From Aphanomyces cochlioides (Eukaryota > Oomycota > Saprolegniomycetes > Saprolegniales > Verrucalvaceae): a DNA stretch of 64,000 bases. This document shows positions 47,538-60,511 of the stretch, piece after piece; the first letter of the stretch is position 1, and each line of letters starts with the position of its first letter. Below the pieces are notes generated by a model. It was not told where the DNA came from and did not search any database. It saw only the letters and a program-made list of their open reading frames with translations. The DNA lies in contig JAHQRK010000004.1 of the NCBI GenBank assembly GCA_019828595.1, positions 3,162,001 to 3,226,000 on the forward strand, written 5' to 3'. A program made the position numbers and the translations under genes.

Positions 47538-50259
47538 ATGCGCTTGACGCCGCGTGAGGTCGATCATCTTGTGCTCCATCAAGCAGGTTTCCTGGCCCAG
47601 AAGCGCCTCGCCCGTGGCCTTCGACTCAACTACGTCGAGACTGTTGCTTTGATTGCGTCGCAATGCTTGGAACTCATCCGGAATGGGGATTCCGTCGCGC
47701 AAGTCATGTCATCTGGAAAAACCATGCTTGGATTCCGTCAAGTGATGGATAATGTCCCCGCCATGCTCCACGATGTGCAAGTTGAAGGCACTTTTCCAGA
47801 CGGCACGAAGCTTGTCACGGTACATAACCCCATTTGTCGAGTTGATGGAGACTTGGAACTCGCCCTCTTTGGGTCGTTTTTGCCAATTCCATCATTTGAT
47901 GTGTTTGGACCGAGGGAAACGGCAGTCGCCCAAACAGAGCAGATCATCCCCCTGGATGGTGAAATTACTTTGAATGCTGAAAGGCCTATCCACAGACTGC
48001 AAGTCAAGAACATTGGCGATCGTCCAATTCAAGTTGGCAGTCACTATCACCTTATCGAAACCAATCCGATTTTGGACTTTGATCGCCGTCTCGCGTACGG
48101 ATGTCGGCTCAACATTCCCGCTGGTACAGCTGTTCGTTTTGAAGTATGTCTCTTCTCCACATACTCTGTCTTATTTGCTTGTAGCCTGGTGATGTTAAGA
48201 CTGTATCGATCGTTCCAATTGCTGGCCATCGCGTTATCACTGGTGGCAATAATCTCTGCAACGGCGTCGTTGACCCATCCAAAGTCGATGAAATTGTCTC
48301 GAAATTAGTCGCACAGGGTTTCCTTCACACGCCATCACCACCTAGCGTTCTGGCTGAAGTTCCAACTCCTTGCACTATCTCGCGTCGCACTTACGCCCGA
48401 ACTTATGGTCCCACGACGGGAGATCTTGTTCGTCTCGGGGACACTGAGCTCATTGTGCGCGTCGAACGTGACTTGACTGTTTATGGTGACGAATGTACTT
48501 CAAACTCCATTGCCGTCCAGTCTAAATTACGTTTTGTAGGCAAGTTTGGTGGCGGGAAAGTTCTACGAGAAGGCATGGGTCAAGCCACGGGTCGAAATGC
48601 TGCCGAAGTCCTCGATACTGTCATCACGAATGCACTCATCATCGACTACACTGGCATCTACAAAGCAGACGTCGGTCTCAAGAACGGCCTCGTATGGGCG
48701 ATTGGGAAGGCTGGAAATCCCGACGTGATGGCTGGTGTCCACGACGACATGATTGTTGGAGTCAACACTGAAGTAATTGCTGGCGAAGGGCTCATTCTTA
48801 CGGCTGGTGGCGTTGACACGCATGTGCACTTTATCTGTCCTCAACTCTGTGAAGAAGCGCTTGCAAGGTACTCAACAACTACCTCCTCGTGCTCACACGG
48901 TTCTGTCTAGTGGATTGACGTGCTTGGTGGGTGGTGGTACTGGTCCTGCTCATGGAACCAAGGCTACAACGTGTACACCACATCCAAATCATGTCAAGAT
49001 GATGCTTCAAGCGACTGATGGAGTTCCCATGAACATTGGCTTCACTGGCAAGGGTAACACATCGGCTGTGGATGGACTGCAAGATGTCATTGACAGCGGT
49101 GTGGTTGGCTTAAAGTTGCATGAAGATTGGGGCACGACGCCAGCGACAATCCACCAGGCGCTTGACGCTGCTGATGCTAATGATATCCAAGTCACGATCC
49201 ACACTGACACTTTGAACGAGTCGAGCTGCGTGGAGCACACGATCGCTGCATTTGGTGGCCGAACTATTCACACTTACCACAGTGAAGGTGCCGGCGGTGG
49301 CCATGCTCCAGACATTATCACAATCTGCGGAGAACTGCATGTGCTACCGTCATCTACTAACCCCACAAGGCCATTCACGACAAACACGATTGAAGAACAC
49401 GTTGATATGCTGGTGGATGAACATGCAGTTGGATTGATGACTTTGCAAACTTGTAGATGGTGTGCCACCACTTGGACAAGAACATCGCAGAAGATGTTGC
49501 GTTCGCTGAATCGCGTATTCGTGAAGAAACAATTGCGGCGGAAGATATTCTGCACGACATGGGCGCCATCAGGTACAGCGACTGCCCTTCCTTCCTTCTA
49601 GTTACGAGGCTTGTAGCATCATTTCGTCCGACTCGCAAGCAATGGGTCGCATTGGTGAAGTTATCACGCGAACATGGCAAACAGCCGACAAGATGAAGAA
49701 ACAGCGCGGCTTTCTTCCTCAAGATAGCGACGACACGACGGACAACTTCCGCGTGAAGCGATACATTGCCAAGTACACGATCAATCCTGCGATTGCCCAC
49801 GGAATGGCCGACTGGATTGGGTCTGTGGAAGTGAAGAAGCTTGCCGACTTGTGTCTGTGGCAACCTGACCACTTCGGAGCGAAGCCAGAGCTCGTCATCA
49901 AAGGCGGTGTTATTGCATATGCCCAAATGGGCGATCCAAATGCATCGATCCCGACGCCACAGCCTGTCAAGATGCGTCCGATGTTTGGAGCGTTCGGTGC
50001 AGCTGTCGGTGCGACATCGATTGCTTTTGTCAGTCGTTCGTGCAAGGAGAAGAAGATCGCCGCGACGTATGGCCTCGGCAAGCGCATTGAAGCCGTGACC
50101 AAGTGTCGCAATCTCACGAAGAAGCACATGAAGCTCAATGACGCGTTGCCCAAGATTGTCGTCGATCCCGAGACGTACCAAGTGACTGCCGACGGGGAAA
50201 TCCTCACATGCAAGCCGTCTGACATGCTGCCCCTCGCTCAAAAGTACTTTTTATTTTAA
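47538..50259 (+). CDS. URE: Urease, single-chain (gamma-beta-alpha)
   Basis: Urease hydrolyses urea to ammonia and carbamate at a nickel pair in the cytosol. Six exons, 47538-48143, 48185-48494, 48540-48867, 48911-49412, 49457-49572 and 49617-50259, give 834 aa, like plant ureases. [20 protein letters not shown] opens the gamma part; [19 protein letters not shown] is the beta part; [16 protein letters not shown] opens the alpha part. Nickel and catalytic residues are all there: [11 protein letters not shown] (two His), GLKLHEDWG (the Lys to be carbamylated), [31 protein letters not shown] and [13 protein letters not shown] (Asp). So it should be active if nickel accessory proteins exist elsewhere; none is in this window. 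The ATG at 47538 matches the plant start; the frame is open further upstream. Confidence 0.97.
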
Positions 50260-50369
50260 GCCATCGTCTATACAAGTGCGTGCATCCTTCTCCACGACGG
50301 ACGGAGTCGATGGATGGATCTTGTTGCATAACTGTCTCTTGTGACCTTTCACGACGGCATTTTCGAAAG

Positions 50370-53300
50370 ATGGCGTCAACTTCAATGGACCCGCGCGTCT
50401 TGATCAACTACTACATCCGCAAGGGATGGTACGACCACGTCCAGCGTCTCTGCGAGAGCATCTTGGACAAGAAGGGAAGCGATCCCGTCGTGACGTTCTG
50501 GCGATGCTTTGGGATCGTCATGGAAGGGAGCAACTCGTCCGGCATTCGTGAGCTCGAGAGCTTGAAGAAGAAGAAAGAAGTCGAACTGCCTTGCATCCAT
50601 GCGCTCATCTATGCCCACAGCAAGTGCAAGAACATCGACCATGAGGAAATCGCACAATTGGAGATGCAAGTCGTGATCGCTGAAGAGAGTGCTGGTGATT
50701 CGGCGCAACTCCTAGTACGTGATCTTGCTCTTGTGTCATTCTAAGCGCGGACAACTAGTGCGCCAACTTCTTTTGGCATATCAAAGAGTACACAAAGGCA
50801 CGCAAGATCCTCGAAGCGCTCATGGGCGGCCGCATCTCCCCTGAAACGCCGATTCAAGTCAAAGCGACGATTCTCCGAGGTTGGGTCGACTTGACATGCG
50901 AACCCAAGACAAAACGCGACTCCGAACTGCGCGACAACAGCATTTCCTTCTTTGTCGAGGTCAAGAGGTAGTCGCGTCTTCTGTTGAGCGTCCCTCAGTG
51001 AACTGACGTAGTGCAAACGACCCCGAGCAGCTCCTGGGAGTCGCAAAGTACCACGACATGAAGCGAGCATATGCAAAGTCTCTCGAGTGTTACGACGAAG
51101 TACGTGAACATGAACTCTCGAGGGAGTTGAGGAACTTCTCCATGGCGTAGATCATCGTCAAGTACACGAGGTTCAAGCAAGCATTGAGTGAGAAAGCTCT
51201 CGTTCTCCTCAAGACGGGCGAGTGGGATCAATGTGTGGACAGCGCAGAGCGAGCGCTTTCCAACAGCGCGTACGTTCCCCACGCTCCTGGATGACTTAAG
51301 CTTCTTCTTGCTGTAGAGATGACATTGACGCGCTGCGCTTGCTCATCTTGTACCTCTTGACGCGGGAAGGCAAGCCGAAAGAAGCAGCGAGTCGCATTCG
51401 GTAGATGCAAGGCCGTCGCTGCGGGGATTCTGACCGCGTGCGTCTTGTAGCGAGCTCATGAAAGCGCTCACCGCGACAGAATCGTCGAATCCCCAACTCT
51501 TTTATGAAATCGGCCGCTGCATTGCGCGGATTTCCGATCGGAACCATGAAGTCTTGTCATGCAACATGAGTTTCATCGACCAAGCTGTCAAGATCTCGCC
51601 TGACAATGGGTAATCCACCGCTTTCTCAAGGATTGCATGCGCTGACGGCGTTGTTTTGTAGGACGTATCGCTCTGAGCGCGGCTATCAGCGGTCTTTGAT
51701 CGGCGATTTCCCTGAGGCGGTGGAATCGTACAAGGAAGCACTCAAGCTGGACGAGTCGAACGAAGCGGCGCTCCATGGACTTATCTACTGTCAGATCAAG
51801 ATGGGTCAGATAGACGACGCTGCGCAGCAGATGGAGTTCTTGGCTGTGATTCAAGAAACCATTGGAGCGAGCGCCGATTTCATGCTCCTGCAGGCGATGC
51901 TCAGTCGCCACAAGGACGCCGATCGCTCCAAGCAAGTCAAACTTCTCCAGAAGGCAGTGCAGTTTCACATGGACAAGCTCAAAGACTGCGTCCAGGTACG
52001 ACAACCACGACGGACAGCATGGCGGCACTGAGAGGCGTCTCGTAGACGGGAGATTTGTCGACTTATGACATGATGACAGTGCTCAATCCTCAGTTTTTGG
52101 TTGAAATCGCGACGGAATTCATCAAACTCGACGGCATGGAAGACAACAAGAGCATCGCCGCGCGCGGCGTCGCGATTCTCGAGAAGCTCGTCAACAAATC
52201 GCCAGGCTTTGTCGAAATTCAATTCCTCCTCGCCAACACAAAGTTCTGCGCTAACGAGTTTGACGACGCGTACCGCATTTGCAACTTGATCCTCAAGATG
52301 AATCCAGTCCATTCCCAAGCGCACTTGCTTGTCGCGCGTATCTGCCTCGAGCGCGATCATTTCAAAGCAGCGTCGAGCAGCTTGGATCAAGCGCTCAGCC
52401 ACGACTTCAGTGTGCGCCAGACGCCGTCGTTCCATATCATCAAGGCCAAACTCATGGAAAACGACGGCAATCTCAAGGAAGCGCTTAATATCCTTCAAAA
52501 TGCAATGAAAGCCACGAGTGGAGGAGCAGCAGCAGCTCCATCCGCGAGTAAAGGCAAACGGGGAAGCGTCACGTCCGCGGCGACGACGAGCGGCCCTGAC
52601 ATGTCGCTCTTTGACAAAGCGTCCATCTATATTCAAATGGCCGCCGTCCAAGCCCAGCTCAACAACGTCGGCGAGGCGACGCGGCTTGTCAAGGAAGCAT
52701 TGCAAGCGTTCAAGTGAGTTCCCATGGTGATATCTGCGCGGACGGCTCATGAAATCGCGTAGGGGAACGTCGCAGGAAGTCCGCGTTCTCGTCGCCAACA
52801 GCGAGCTCGCGATCAAACGCGGCGACTTTGACAATGCGATCATCATGCTCAACAACGTGCCGCAGGAATCGCCCGCGTACATCAAAGCGCAGATGATCAA
52901 GGCGGACATTTATCTCCAGCATCGCAAGGAGAAGAAATTGTACGCCGAGTGCTACAAGGTACGGCCATGAGAGCATCATCCTCTGGACGGCTTTGAACCA
53001 TTTCGCAGGAACTCGTGCGGCTCAATCCAACGCCAGACACCCTCGTCCGCCTGGCGGAAGCGTACATACGCATTCAGCAGCTTGACAACGCGATCGAGTC
53101 GTACCGATCGGCGCTTGTCCTCAGTCCAAACGACGCATCGCTCGCCAGCCGCATTGGACACATTCTAGTCAAGAAGCACGACTACATTTCAGCGATTGAG
53201 TACTACGAGACGGCGCTGAGATCCGCTCCGAGTCAAACGCCGCTCCGCCGCGACTTGGCGAGTCTTCTCACACGTCTGAGCCACTTTGACCAGGCGCTGC

Positions 53301-54961
53301 GTGTTGTCAGTGCTGCGCCATCGACGGCAGCGCGCACGGAAATCAAAGACATGCTCGAAGACATTGATCTCCAGTTGATTCTCCCTGAAATCTACAAGGG
53401 CTTGGACCGCAACGATGAGTGCATTGACTGTCTCCAGAAGGTCATCGAGAAGCAGAAGGCCGTCTTGGACAAGCTGCGCGACGAACAGCCCGACGAAATC
53501 CAGCGGCAGACGCACAACCTCGCAAGCACAAAGTTTAAACTCGCTCAAATCTACATGGAGAAGAAAGATTGGTACGTCCGACATCGGTAGACGCGGGTGT
53601 CATGAAGCTTTGGAAACCTTAGGGACAACGTCATGAAGTACTGCACGATGGCTCTCCGGGCGAACGAGGCGCATGAGGAAGCGATCTTGTGCCTTGCTCG
53701 CATTTACAACCAGCAGCAAAACCCAGAGCAGTGTCAAATCAAGTGCTCGACGCTCTTGCGTCTCAATCCGTCGCATGAAGAAGCGGCGATGATGCTCGCC
53801 GACATCATGCTCCAAAAGGACGACAACGAGTCGGCGATTTTCCATTTTCAAAATGTACGCCGCCCGTTGCATCTTGCTTGACGCTGTGTTGTTTGTAGCT
53901 CCTCGAGAACAAACCAGACAACTTTACAGTCCTGAGTCGATTTATTGTGATGCTGCGCCAAGCCGGCAAGTTGGAACGCGCGCCGCGGTATTTAAAACTC
54001 GCCGAACGGAGTGGCCCACGCGTTGCGCACTCGGCGGGACTCCACTACTGCAAAGGACTCTACAATCGCTTCCAGAACAACATCCACGACGCGATTGAAG
54101 AGTTCAACTTTGCAAGAAAGGATGGCGAGTGGGGCCAACGCGCGCTCATCCACATGATTGAGATCTACATCAATCCCGACAGCGAGAATATGTGGGATAA
54201 CCCAGACGTAAGCTCTCTCTCCATGGAGAATGCCCAAGAGGATGGTAGGATGCGACCAAGGAACAGAACGAAAACATTCGCATTGCCCACGCGCTGCTGG
54301 ATGAATTGTCCTCTGAAAAGACCGTGCGCATCCGCGTGTTGGAATGCTATGCGATCATGGCGGCCAAGACCAAGCCAATGGTCGAGAAAGCCACGACGTT
54401 GCTGCTTGAAATTCTCGAGGAAGATCGCGACAATGTTCCAGCGCTCCTTGGTAATGCATGGTTTGCAAGGTTCTCTGAAGAGTGTGATGCGTAGCACTGG
54501 CGACGGCATACATGCTGGCCAAGCAACAGCCCAAGGCGCGGAATCAACTCAAGCGCATTGCAAAGATGAACTACGATCCAGCGATCCCAGACGAGTTTGA
54601 GCGCAGCTACATCCTCCTCGCCGACATTTACGTCAGTCGTTCCAAGTACGACTTGGCGCAGGAGCTCTGCAAGAAGGCGTTGCAGCACAACAAGAGTTCG
54701 GGCAAAGCGTGGGAGTTGCTTGGCCTCATCATGGAGAAAGAGCAGTCGTACCAAGACGCGTCGGATTGCTACCATGAGGCGTGGAAATGCGGCGGCGAAG
54801 CGTCGGCGCCGATTGGATTCAAGTTGGCCTTCAACTACCTCAAAGCCAAGCGGTACGTCGAAGCCATCGACGTGAGCCAGAAAGTGCTCGACAAGTTTCC
54901 CGACTACCCGAAAATTCGCAAGGAGATCCGTGAAAAGGCCCAAGCAGGTCTTCGTCCTTAG
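50370..54961 (+). CDS. TTC21B: IFT139/TTC21B-like IFT-A subunit
   Basis: IFT139 is a peripheral IFT-A subunit needed for retrograde transport in cilia and flagella. About fifteen exons with short introns encode roughly 1250 aa of TPR repeats. Starting MASTSMDPRVLINYYIRKGW, it keeps family blocks throughout, for example RSLIGDFPEAVESYKEALKL and ATEFIKLDGMEDNKSIAARG. The strongest match is the end: LATAYMLAKQQPKARNQLKR, ELLGLIMEKEQSYQDASDCY, GFKLAFNYLKAKRYVEAIDV and the terminal REKAQAGLRP. A low-complexity Ser/Ala/Gly loop near 52530-52600 interrupts the repeats. The frame is kept across the late introns (54186-54246 and about 54451-54494). It starts 110 bp after urease on the same strand. Its presence implies that the organism builds a flagellum. 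Confidence 0.93.
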
Positions 54962-55012
54962 CTCCTCCTTTGCGCCGACTCTGCATGTTAAATATGACAA
55001 ATGTTCACCTCG

Positions 55013-56447
55013 TTAACTTGCAATAGCGTACGTCTTTGTGATCCGCTTGGGTTTGTTTTCAACATGTTGGCAAATCTCAATGTGCTGCTGCGCCCCCGAC
55101 GGCGCAAATTTGCGCTGACAGCTTGGGCATGTCACGAGAGACGCCTGGTATTCCAAGTAGGAGCCTTCAAGACCGATTCCTTTGGCCATGGATGATTTCT
55201 TGATGGAATTCCGCGGGACTTGGGGCTTCACCTCCTTCTTTGACTGGATTTGGTTATTCCATGTCATCTCCGTGCCAAAGACGCGAGGGCAGACGGCTTC
55301 GTGCTTGCTCAGTCGACCCTAGAGACGTTCCTTTAGCTGGAAATCATGCCTCGTCGTTGTACCTCGGCAAAACTGCGATGGCAGTAGCGGCATTGCTCTG
55401 AGATTGCTTGTCTCGATTGTGCTGTTTCTACTGTCCGCTTGAGCTTGAGGAGACTGAGCTTCGTTTCCAAGTCGGCATTCATTTGATGGACATCGAAAGT
55501 CGTCGATGGCACACTTGCATGCCTTCGCCGCTTTAGAAGTGCCAAAGGATCGGACGGTTGTGGAGCTCGGTCGTCTGTGTCAGAGTGCACAGCGTACACT
55601 GAGGCGTAGTGGAGAAATTTGTCACTAGTTTGTGTTTCCGTGGTTCGTGTCTGCTTGGAGAAGAGTTCGCTCGTTATGTCGACGGCTTCTTCGTACATCG
55701 CAGTGCGCTCGTCTTTGTTGGCTAACAAAATTGTACAAGTACTCATGTGCTGCATGAGCTCCCAAACGCGGCACTGCGCACCACAAAACATGCAGTACAT
55801 GAATTTGTTTGTCTGCGTCAGTGAAATTTGAGTCTCCGAGTGTTCTGTTGATGAAAGGACAGGCGAAGCAGCGACGGTTGATTCAAGGGGGATCTCTGTG
55901 CTCCTGTTGACAAGGATTGCATTCTCTGGACTACTCACAACCAAGCGATGACGATATCCATATGAAGAATGTCGTCTTACCATGTCCAGGAAGATTCGCG
56001 CGTCCGTCGATTGTAATAATACTTTTTCCCATCAGCTGTGAACGCTTCCTTCCATTCATCAGCAACAGGGTCTCGATGGGTAAGAGTGCCAGTCGCGGAG
56101 TCTATCGATTTCGCAGTAGTAACGGAGGATTTGGACGATTCCAGGCTATTCGTCTTGGATTGTCGCGTAAAGCTCACCAGCGATTGTTGCATTTCTTCTT
56201 CATGCGCTTTTCGTCTTTGAATCCGTTCGTTGATCTTGTCCGAGTCAAGGATGAGCTTCTTGTCCATCTCTCGCTCGAGTCTTCTCAACCACGACATATC
56301 AGCGTCGTGGAGCTTCGGTGACATGGACGCCGAGAGTCTCGTCGCTTCAACCACGTCTTCTTGACTGTTTTCCATCTCAACTAACGCCTCAGGAAGCGCC
56401 GCAGAGCCGTCCATTCTGGCCATTCCGTCGATGGACGATGGCTCCAT
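55013..56447 (-). CDS. WW-domain protein with three C2HC zinc fingers
   Basis: The N-terminal part is acidic and helical (SWLRRLEREMDKKLILDSDK). A WW domain follows, EWKEAFTADGKKYYYNRRTR then ESSW, a proline-motif binder. After introns there are three zinc-finger-like segments of C2HC type: CMFCGAQC with HMSTC, CRYCHRSFAE joined to SKHEAVC, and CPSCQRKFAPSGAQQHIEIC. The last resembles the ZC2HC1 family. The exon 1 to 2 junction gives WTCPENAILVN. Nothing in it reveals a specific role. It ends 51 bp from IFT139 (convergent). ZC2HC1-type fingers occur in several flagellar proteins; a ciliary role is inference. Confidence 0.75.
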
Positions 56448-57566
56448 TGCCCTTGCTCTCTTTTATTCCAAATTCGAACTCAAAATCAAAAATGGACCAA
56501 TCACAGCCAATTTCATATCTGAAATGCCAAGTCAAGACGAGCCAACCTGGTCGTGGCGGTGATTTTGCGCGATCGACGCGGAAAGAAGGATCTATGGACA
56601 GTCCATTGAACAGAATTGACTGCTGCTTCGACTATGCGAGAGAAAGCCCTCGTTTTTTATGCCAAATGGACAATTTTACTGGGAAACAACTGCAGAACAG
56701 CCTCTCGGTAATGCTTTACAACCGGTAAACGGGATGCATCAAGAGGGATGGCCGATGCTGCGAACGAGAAACAATTACGATGAGAGATTACGACTCATGT
56801 TGTTCCTGAGGTTATTGGGGGTATGAATTCAACGGAACGATATTCGGGACGACGATATTCTTTGAAAGCTCAGCAATGAAAAAGCGGGGGATTCCTGCTG
56901 GAGTGTCTGAGGAATGTGTGGATGACGCTACGTGGAAGATCATGGCCATTGAGAGTAAGAACGGCTATTCGATGGGCGTCGACTTGTTTCTCTTCATGAA
57001 ACCCTTCAAGCTTCAAAGCGGTTTAGCGTCGACATCGATATCATTGCAGACATGGCTCCACTTGCACCTCCTGCGTGATCCAACAACCAAGAAAAGCATG
57101 CACTAACGGAGAAACAACGCGATGTCTCACCTCTTTGCTCCATTGGACGTCGCGAGGTCTCCATGTCGATCTTCTGCGGCGGGAAACCATACATTCCCTT
57201 GAAGGCGGGATCTATGAAGCTTCTTGCAGCGAGTCCTCATGGGGATGCGAACACTTCTCGTCCACACATTTCCACTACTCCATTTCCAGACTCCACCATC
57301 CATCCGATAGCGGAAACACCGCTGCAAGTATAACATGAAGCCTGAGTGTTTCCTTGTCACACTACTGATGTCATGAGCAGCCAGGACGGACATGGAAGAA
57401 CGGAGACACCTGAGGACGTCTTGATGATCCGCTCCTGACGACGACGCTGCATACAGGAGCGACACCAGTACAAACGATCGTGGACCAAGGGCAAGCCTCG
57501 GAAGATTCCATCCATCCTCCATCGAATGAATCTCATAGCGAGATTCAAAGTGGGACGATCGAGGCG
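56448..57566. other. Intergenic, no gene supported
   Basis: About 1.1 kb between divergent genes. Open frames on both strands near 56880-57600 lack start context, domains and consistent splicing. I see no repeats or RNA genes. Confidence 0.45.
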
Positions 57567-59273
57567 ATGGACCTTTCGAGCTCTCCCTTTGCACACATCA
57601 TGGCGATCGAAGCGATCATCTCGAGCATCATCGGCGCCTTTGTCGTCGGCGGCACTCTCTTTGACGCTGAGCTCAACACGCTCAGCTGCCGTCTCTATTC
57701 CCGCTCCTTTCGGTACTTTCGTCCATTGCTCCATCTTTCAATCTTGTAGATGGCGCCGTGTGACCAATTGGTTGCCGCTCGGGATCGCGTACGCTGCGTT
57801 CTACATGGCGCGCTACAATGTCTGCTCGCCTCTTGATCCTCTCCATCTGACGCCGTCGAGTAGATTGCCGCCGGCAACATTGACAGTGTTCGCAAGGAGT
57901 TGCAGTTCTCCGTCACAGACATGGGCTGGTAGCAGCTCCGTCTACCATGTGGAGTCTCACATGTGCTTAGGATCATCTCGTCGGGCTCATGGGCATATGC
58001 GCTCAGTGCGCCATTCACAGGGCAAATCACAGACGGCATTGGCGGCCAGCGCGGCTTGGTTCTCGCTTGTTTCCTAGCGGCAGCCTGCAATTTGGCCACG
58101 GTGGTCTCTTCATCACCGACTCGTACTCGAGGCTCAACGTCATGGCCATCTACGCTCTCAATGTGCTCAGCCAAGGCTTTGGCACCAGCGCAGTCGTCAA
58201 GATCAATGCTTCCTGGTACACACCGACAGAGCGCGGCGTTTTCTCCGGCACGTCTTCCTTCTTACTTGTCCTGACGGCCGTCTGCTAGGCGTCTTCAACA
58301 TCTTTGTCGCGAGCGGCTATTACCTTGCGCTCGGCTCTGGTCATTCCATCATCATGGCGTTCGGATGGCCGTACTTGTTCTTCATTCCCAGCGCTCTCTT
58401 GCTCATCATGACGGGTGTTGTCGCTGGCGTCATCGCCAACGAGCCACCGACTGCTGCGCTTCACCCTCAACAGGCAACGGCCGAGAAAGCCCCGCCGACG
58501 CAGTTTTCCCGTCTCATTGCCAACAAGACGCTCTGGGGATATCTCGCTGCTGTCTTCTGCCTTAGTTGGACCCGCGACGGCCTTCTCAATTGGATGTACG
58601 CCTACTTTGACAGCGTGCGACTCGAACCTCTGTCGGCAGACGATCATGCAATCCTCGGTGGCGCCTGGACGCTCGGTGGTTTTGTCGGTGGCGTTCTCTG
58701 TGGCTGGATCTCCGACTGTGTCTTTCACTCCAAGCGCATGCCGCCTGTGATCCTCTTCTCCGTCGTCCTTGCTGCTTGCTTCATCTTGTTGTACACGTTG
58801 GCAGCGAGCTTGTCCATCGTTTTCCTCGGCTTGCTTGTCTTCACTGTCAGCGTCTTCTTGCTTGGAAACTACACGCTCCTGAGCTACACAGTGCCAGCGG
58901 ATCTGCCCGTTGATGTTGCTGCTGGCGCGTCTGGCCTCTTCACAGCCGTCAGGTACGACTGCAATCCTGCAATGGAGCTCATCGTCGACTGTTTTGTAGT
59001 TACTTTGCGACGGGCTTGGCAGGCATTGCCATGGGCTCTTGCATTCAAGCTTGGGGCTACCAGTTTTGGATTGCATCGCTTATTGCGACATCGCTAGCCA
59101 CGGCGCTGTGCACGATCGCTGTGTCGTACTGGGCTCACCTTGAATCCGACTCTTTCATTGAAGAAGCACTGCCATTGAATGCTGCTGCTCGCCGTCGATC
59201 TGCATACTTTGTCCATATCGAAGGGGATTTCGACGCGGTGCCGAACGATGACGAGAAAGCGACCATCCTCTAG
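57567..59273 (+). CDS. SLC37/OPA-type MFS transporter, frameshifted
   Basis: MFS proteins of the organophosphate:phosphate antiporter type exchange sugar phosphates or glycerol 3-phosphate for phosphate. Exons by eye: 57567-57712, 57750-57819, 57864-57928, 57971-58247, 58289-58952 and 59000-59273, about 498 aa with twelve spans. Landmarks: NWLPLGIAYAAFYMARYNV, KELQFSVTDMGW, GTSAVVKINASWYTPTERG, then LFFIPSALLLIM and GGFVGGVLCGWISDCVF. Two oddities: the summed exons lack one base, so a frameshift is needed near 58100 (between FLAAACNLAT and GGLFITDSYSR); and the intron 58248-58288 appears to use a GC donor. Substrate unknown. It could be a recent pseudogene, or the missing base could be a sequencing error. 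Confidence 0.75.
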
Positions 59274-59607
59274 AGCCATATTTCACTTCGAATGAACTCT
59301 TTTCTGTCGAGAAGAACAAGTTGCGTCCTCTTGATTCCCTCGTCCGTGTTCCAACGTCAAGAAATGACTCCTTCGAGAAGTCGCCACACGAACCACACTC
59401 AACCTGGGGAGATGCTGCCCCGCTTGTCGCTCCGGCAGATTCGACAGAGCCAGCAACTTACCCGAAGTCTCTACACACAGGACTCCATCATGTCCATGTC
59501 TTTCACGCCAAGTCGTGCTGGCTGGGTCATACTTTGCTGAGTTGAGTTAGCTGGTCTTGATACCGATCGTCTTGAAAGTGGCACGTCACCAGGCAGAGCA
59601 GGTCGTC

Positions 59608-60481
59608 TTAGCCATCCACGGAGGTCGGCGTTGGGATGATATGAAATCGCCCATAAGGTCCACGCCATATCTTGTGCATGAGCTCGTTCATCGACACATC
59701 CCTTCGCCAGATAGGCGCAATCTCTTCGTGGATTTTCATGGTCGTCATCGCATCACGAACGGCCCACAGGTTGAAATGACCACCATGGATCTCCATCAAG
59801 GGATTGCGCATAGCTGGCAGAGGGATGTGACGGAGCTCATCCATGCATTCCGTCCTACATGAGAGACGTGAGCGGACGTCGACGTGGAGAGGGAGCCATA
59901 CTACGTGCCACTGAAGTCGCGAGCAGCCATGCGGATAAATTGGTTCCATACTTCGACTTGACAATGCCCACTTGCTCAGGCGTGGCGGGCAGGATCGAAA
60001 TCTGGAAGTGATCAAGCCAAATGGAATTTCGTTGCAGTGGCCCATCGCCAAGTTCAACCACATACGACATCTCGTTGAGCATCATCTCATGACGACCCGC
60101 GCGCAACTTGCTTCTTGCGTGCGAAATGAACCACGCGAACGAATGGAATGAGATTTTGTGAATCCTCCGTGGGTTGTCCAGTGACTGGATGGTCGGCACA
60201 AAGCCAGCAAGTACGACGTCTCTGTCAAGCGCACGAGGATTCACTTGCCGTGGTGAAAGCTGCCACTGCCTTCAAGCTCAAGTCGACCCAACGCCATCAT
60301 ATTTCATGTCTTGCAACGAATCTGTTGTTGATGGCAAGTCGATTTCCTGCGAGATACGATGATATCTGTGTTGAGGTGAGGAGTGGAAGCCTACGAGTCT
60401 TAACGTGCAACGCTTCTGTGAAGCCTCGGGCCAACATGCTTCTTTGAGCTCGGCATTGACGCGATCCAGCACGGCTGTCAT
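59608..60481 (-). CDS. Hypothetical gene, structure uncertain
   Basis: Minus-strand frames can be joined from MTAVLDRVNAELKEACWPEA across an intron near 60270-60302 into LSPRQVNPRALDRDVVLAGF, then FAWFISHARSKLRAGRHEMM and YVVELGDGPLQRNSIWLDHF. A further open frame, ECMDELRHIPLPAMRNPLME and onward to 59608, may be a last exon, but I cannot connect it in phase. I do not recognise the protein. The middle part reads like real coding sequence; the ends do not. Bases 59274-59607 hold nothing I can support. Confidence 0.35.
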
Positions 60482-60511
60482 GACGTGGCACTTTCGGTAG
60501 CCCGTTCATGC

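Noticed and set aside
49375..50241. 288-codon minus-strand frame
   Set aside because: Antisense to the urease active-site region.
51965..52909. 314-codon minus-strand frame
   Set aside because: Antisense to TPR repeats of IFT139.
58285..59076. 263-codon minus-strand frame
   Set aside because: Antisense to the transporter's clear membrane spans; its Asp/Glu/Arg-rich composition is what antisense of hydrophobic codons gives.
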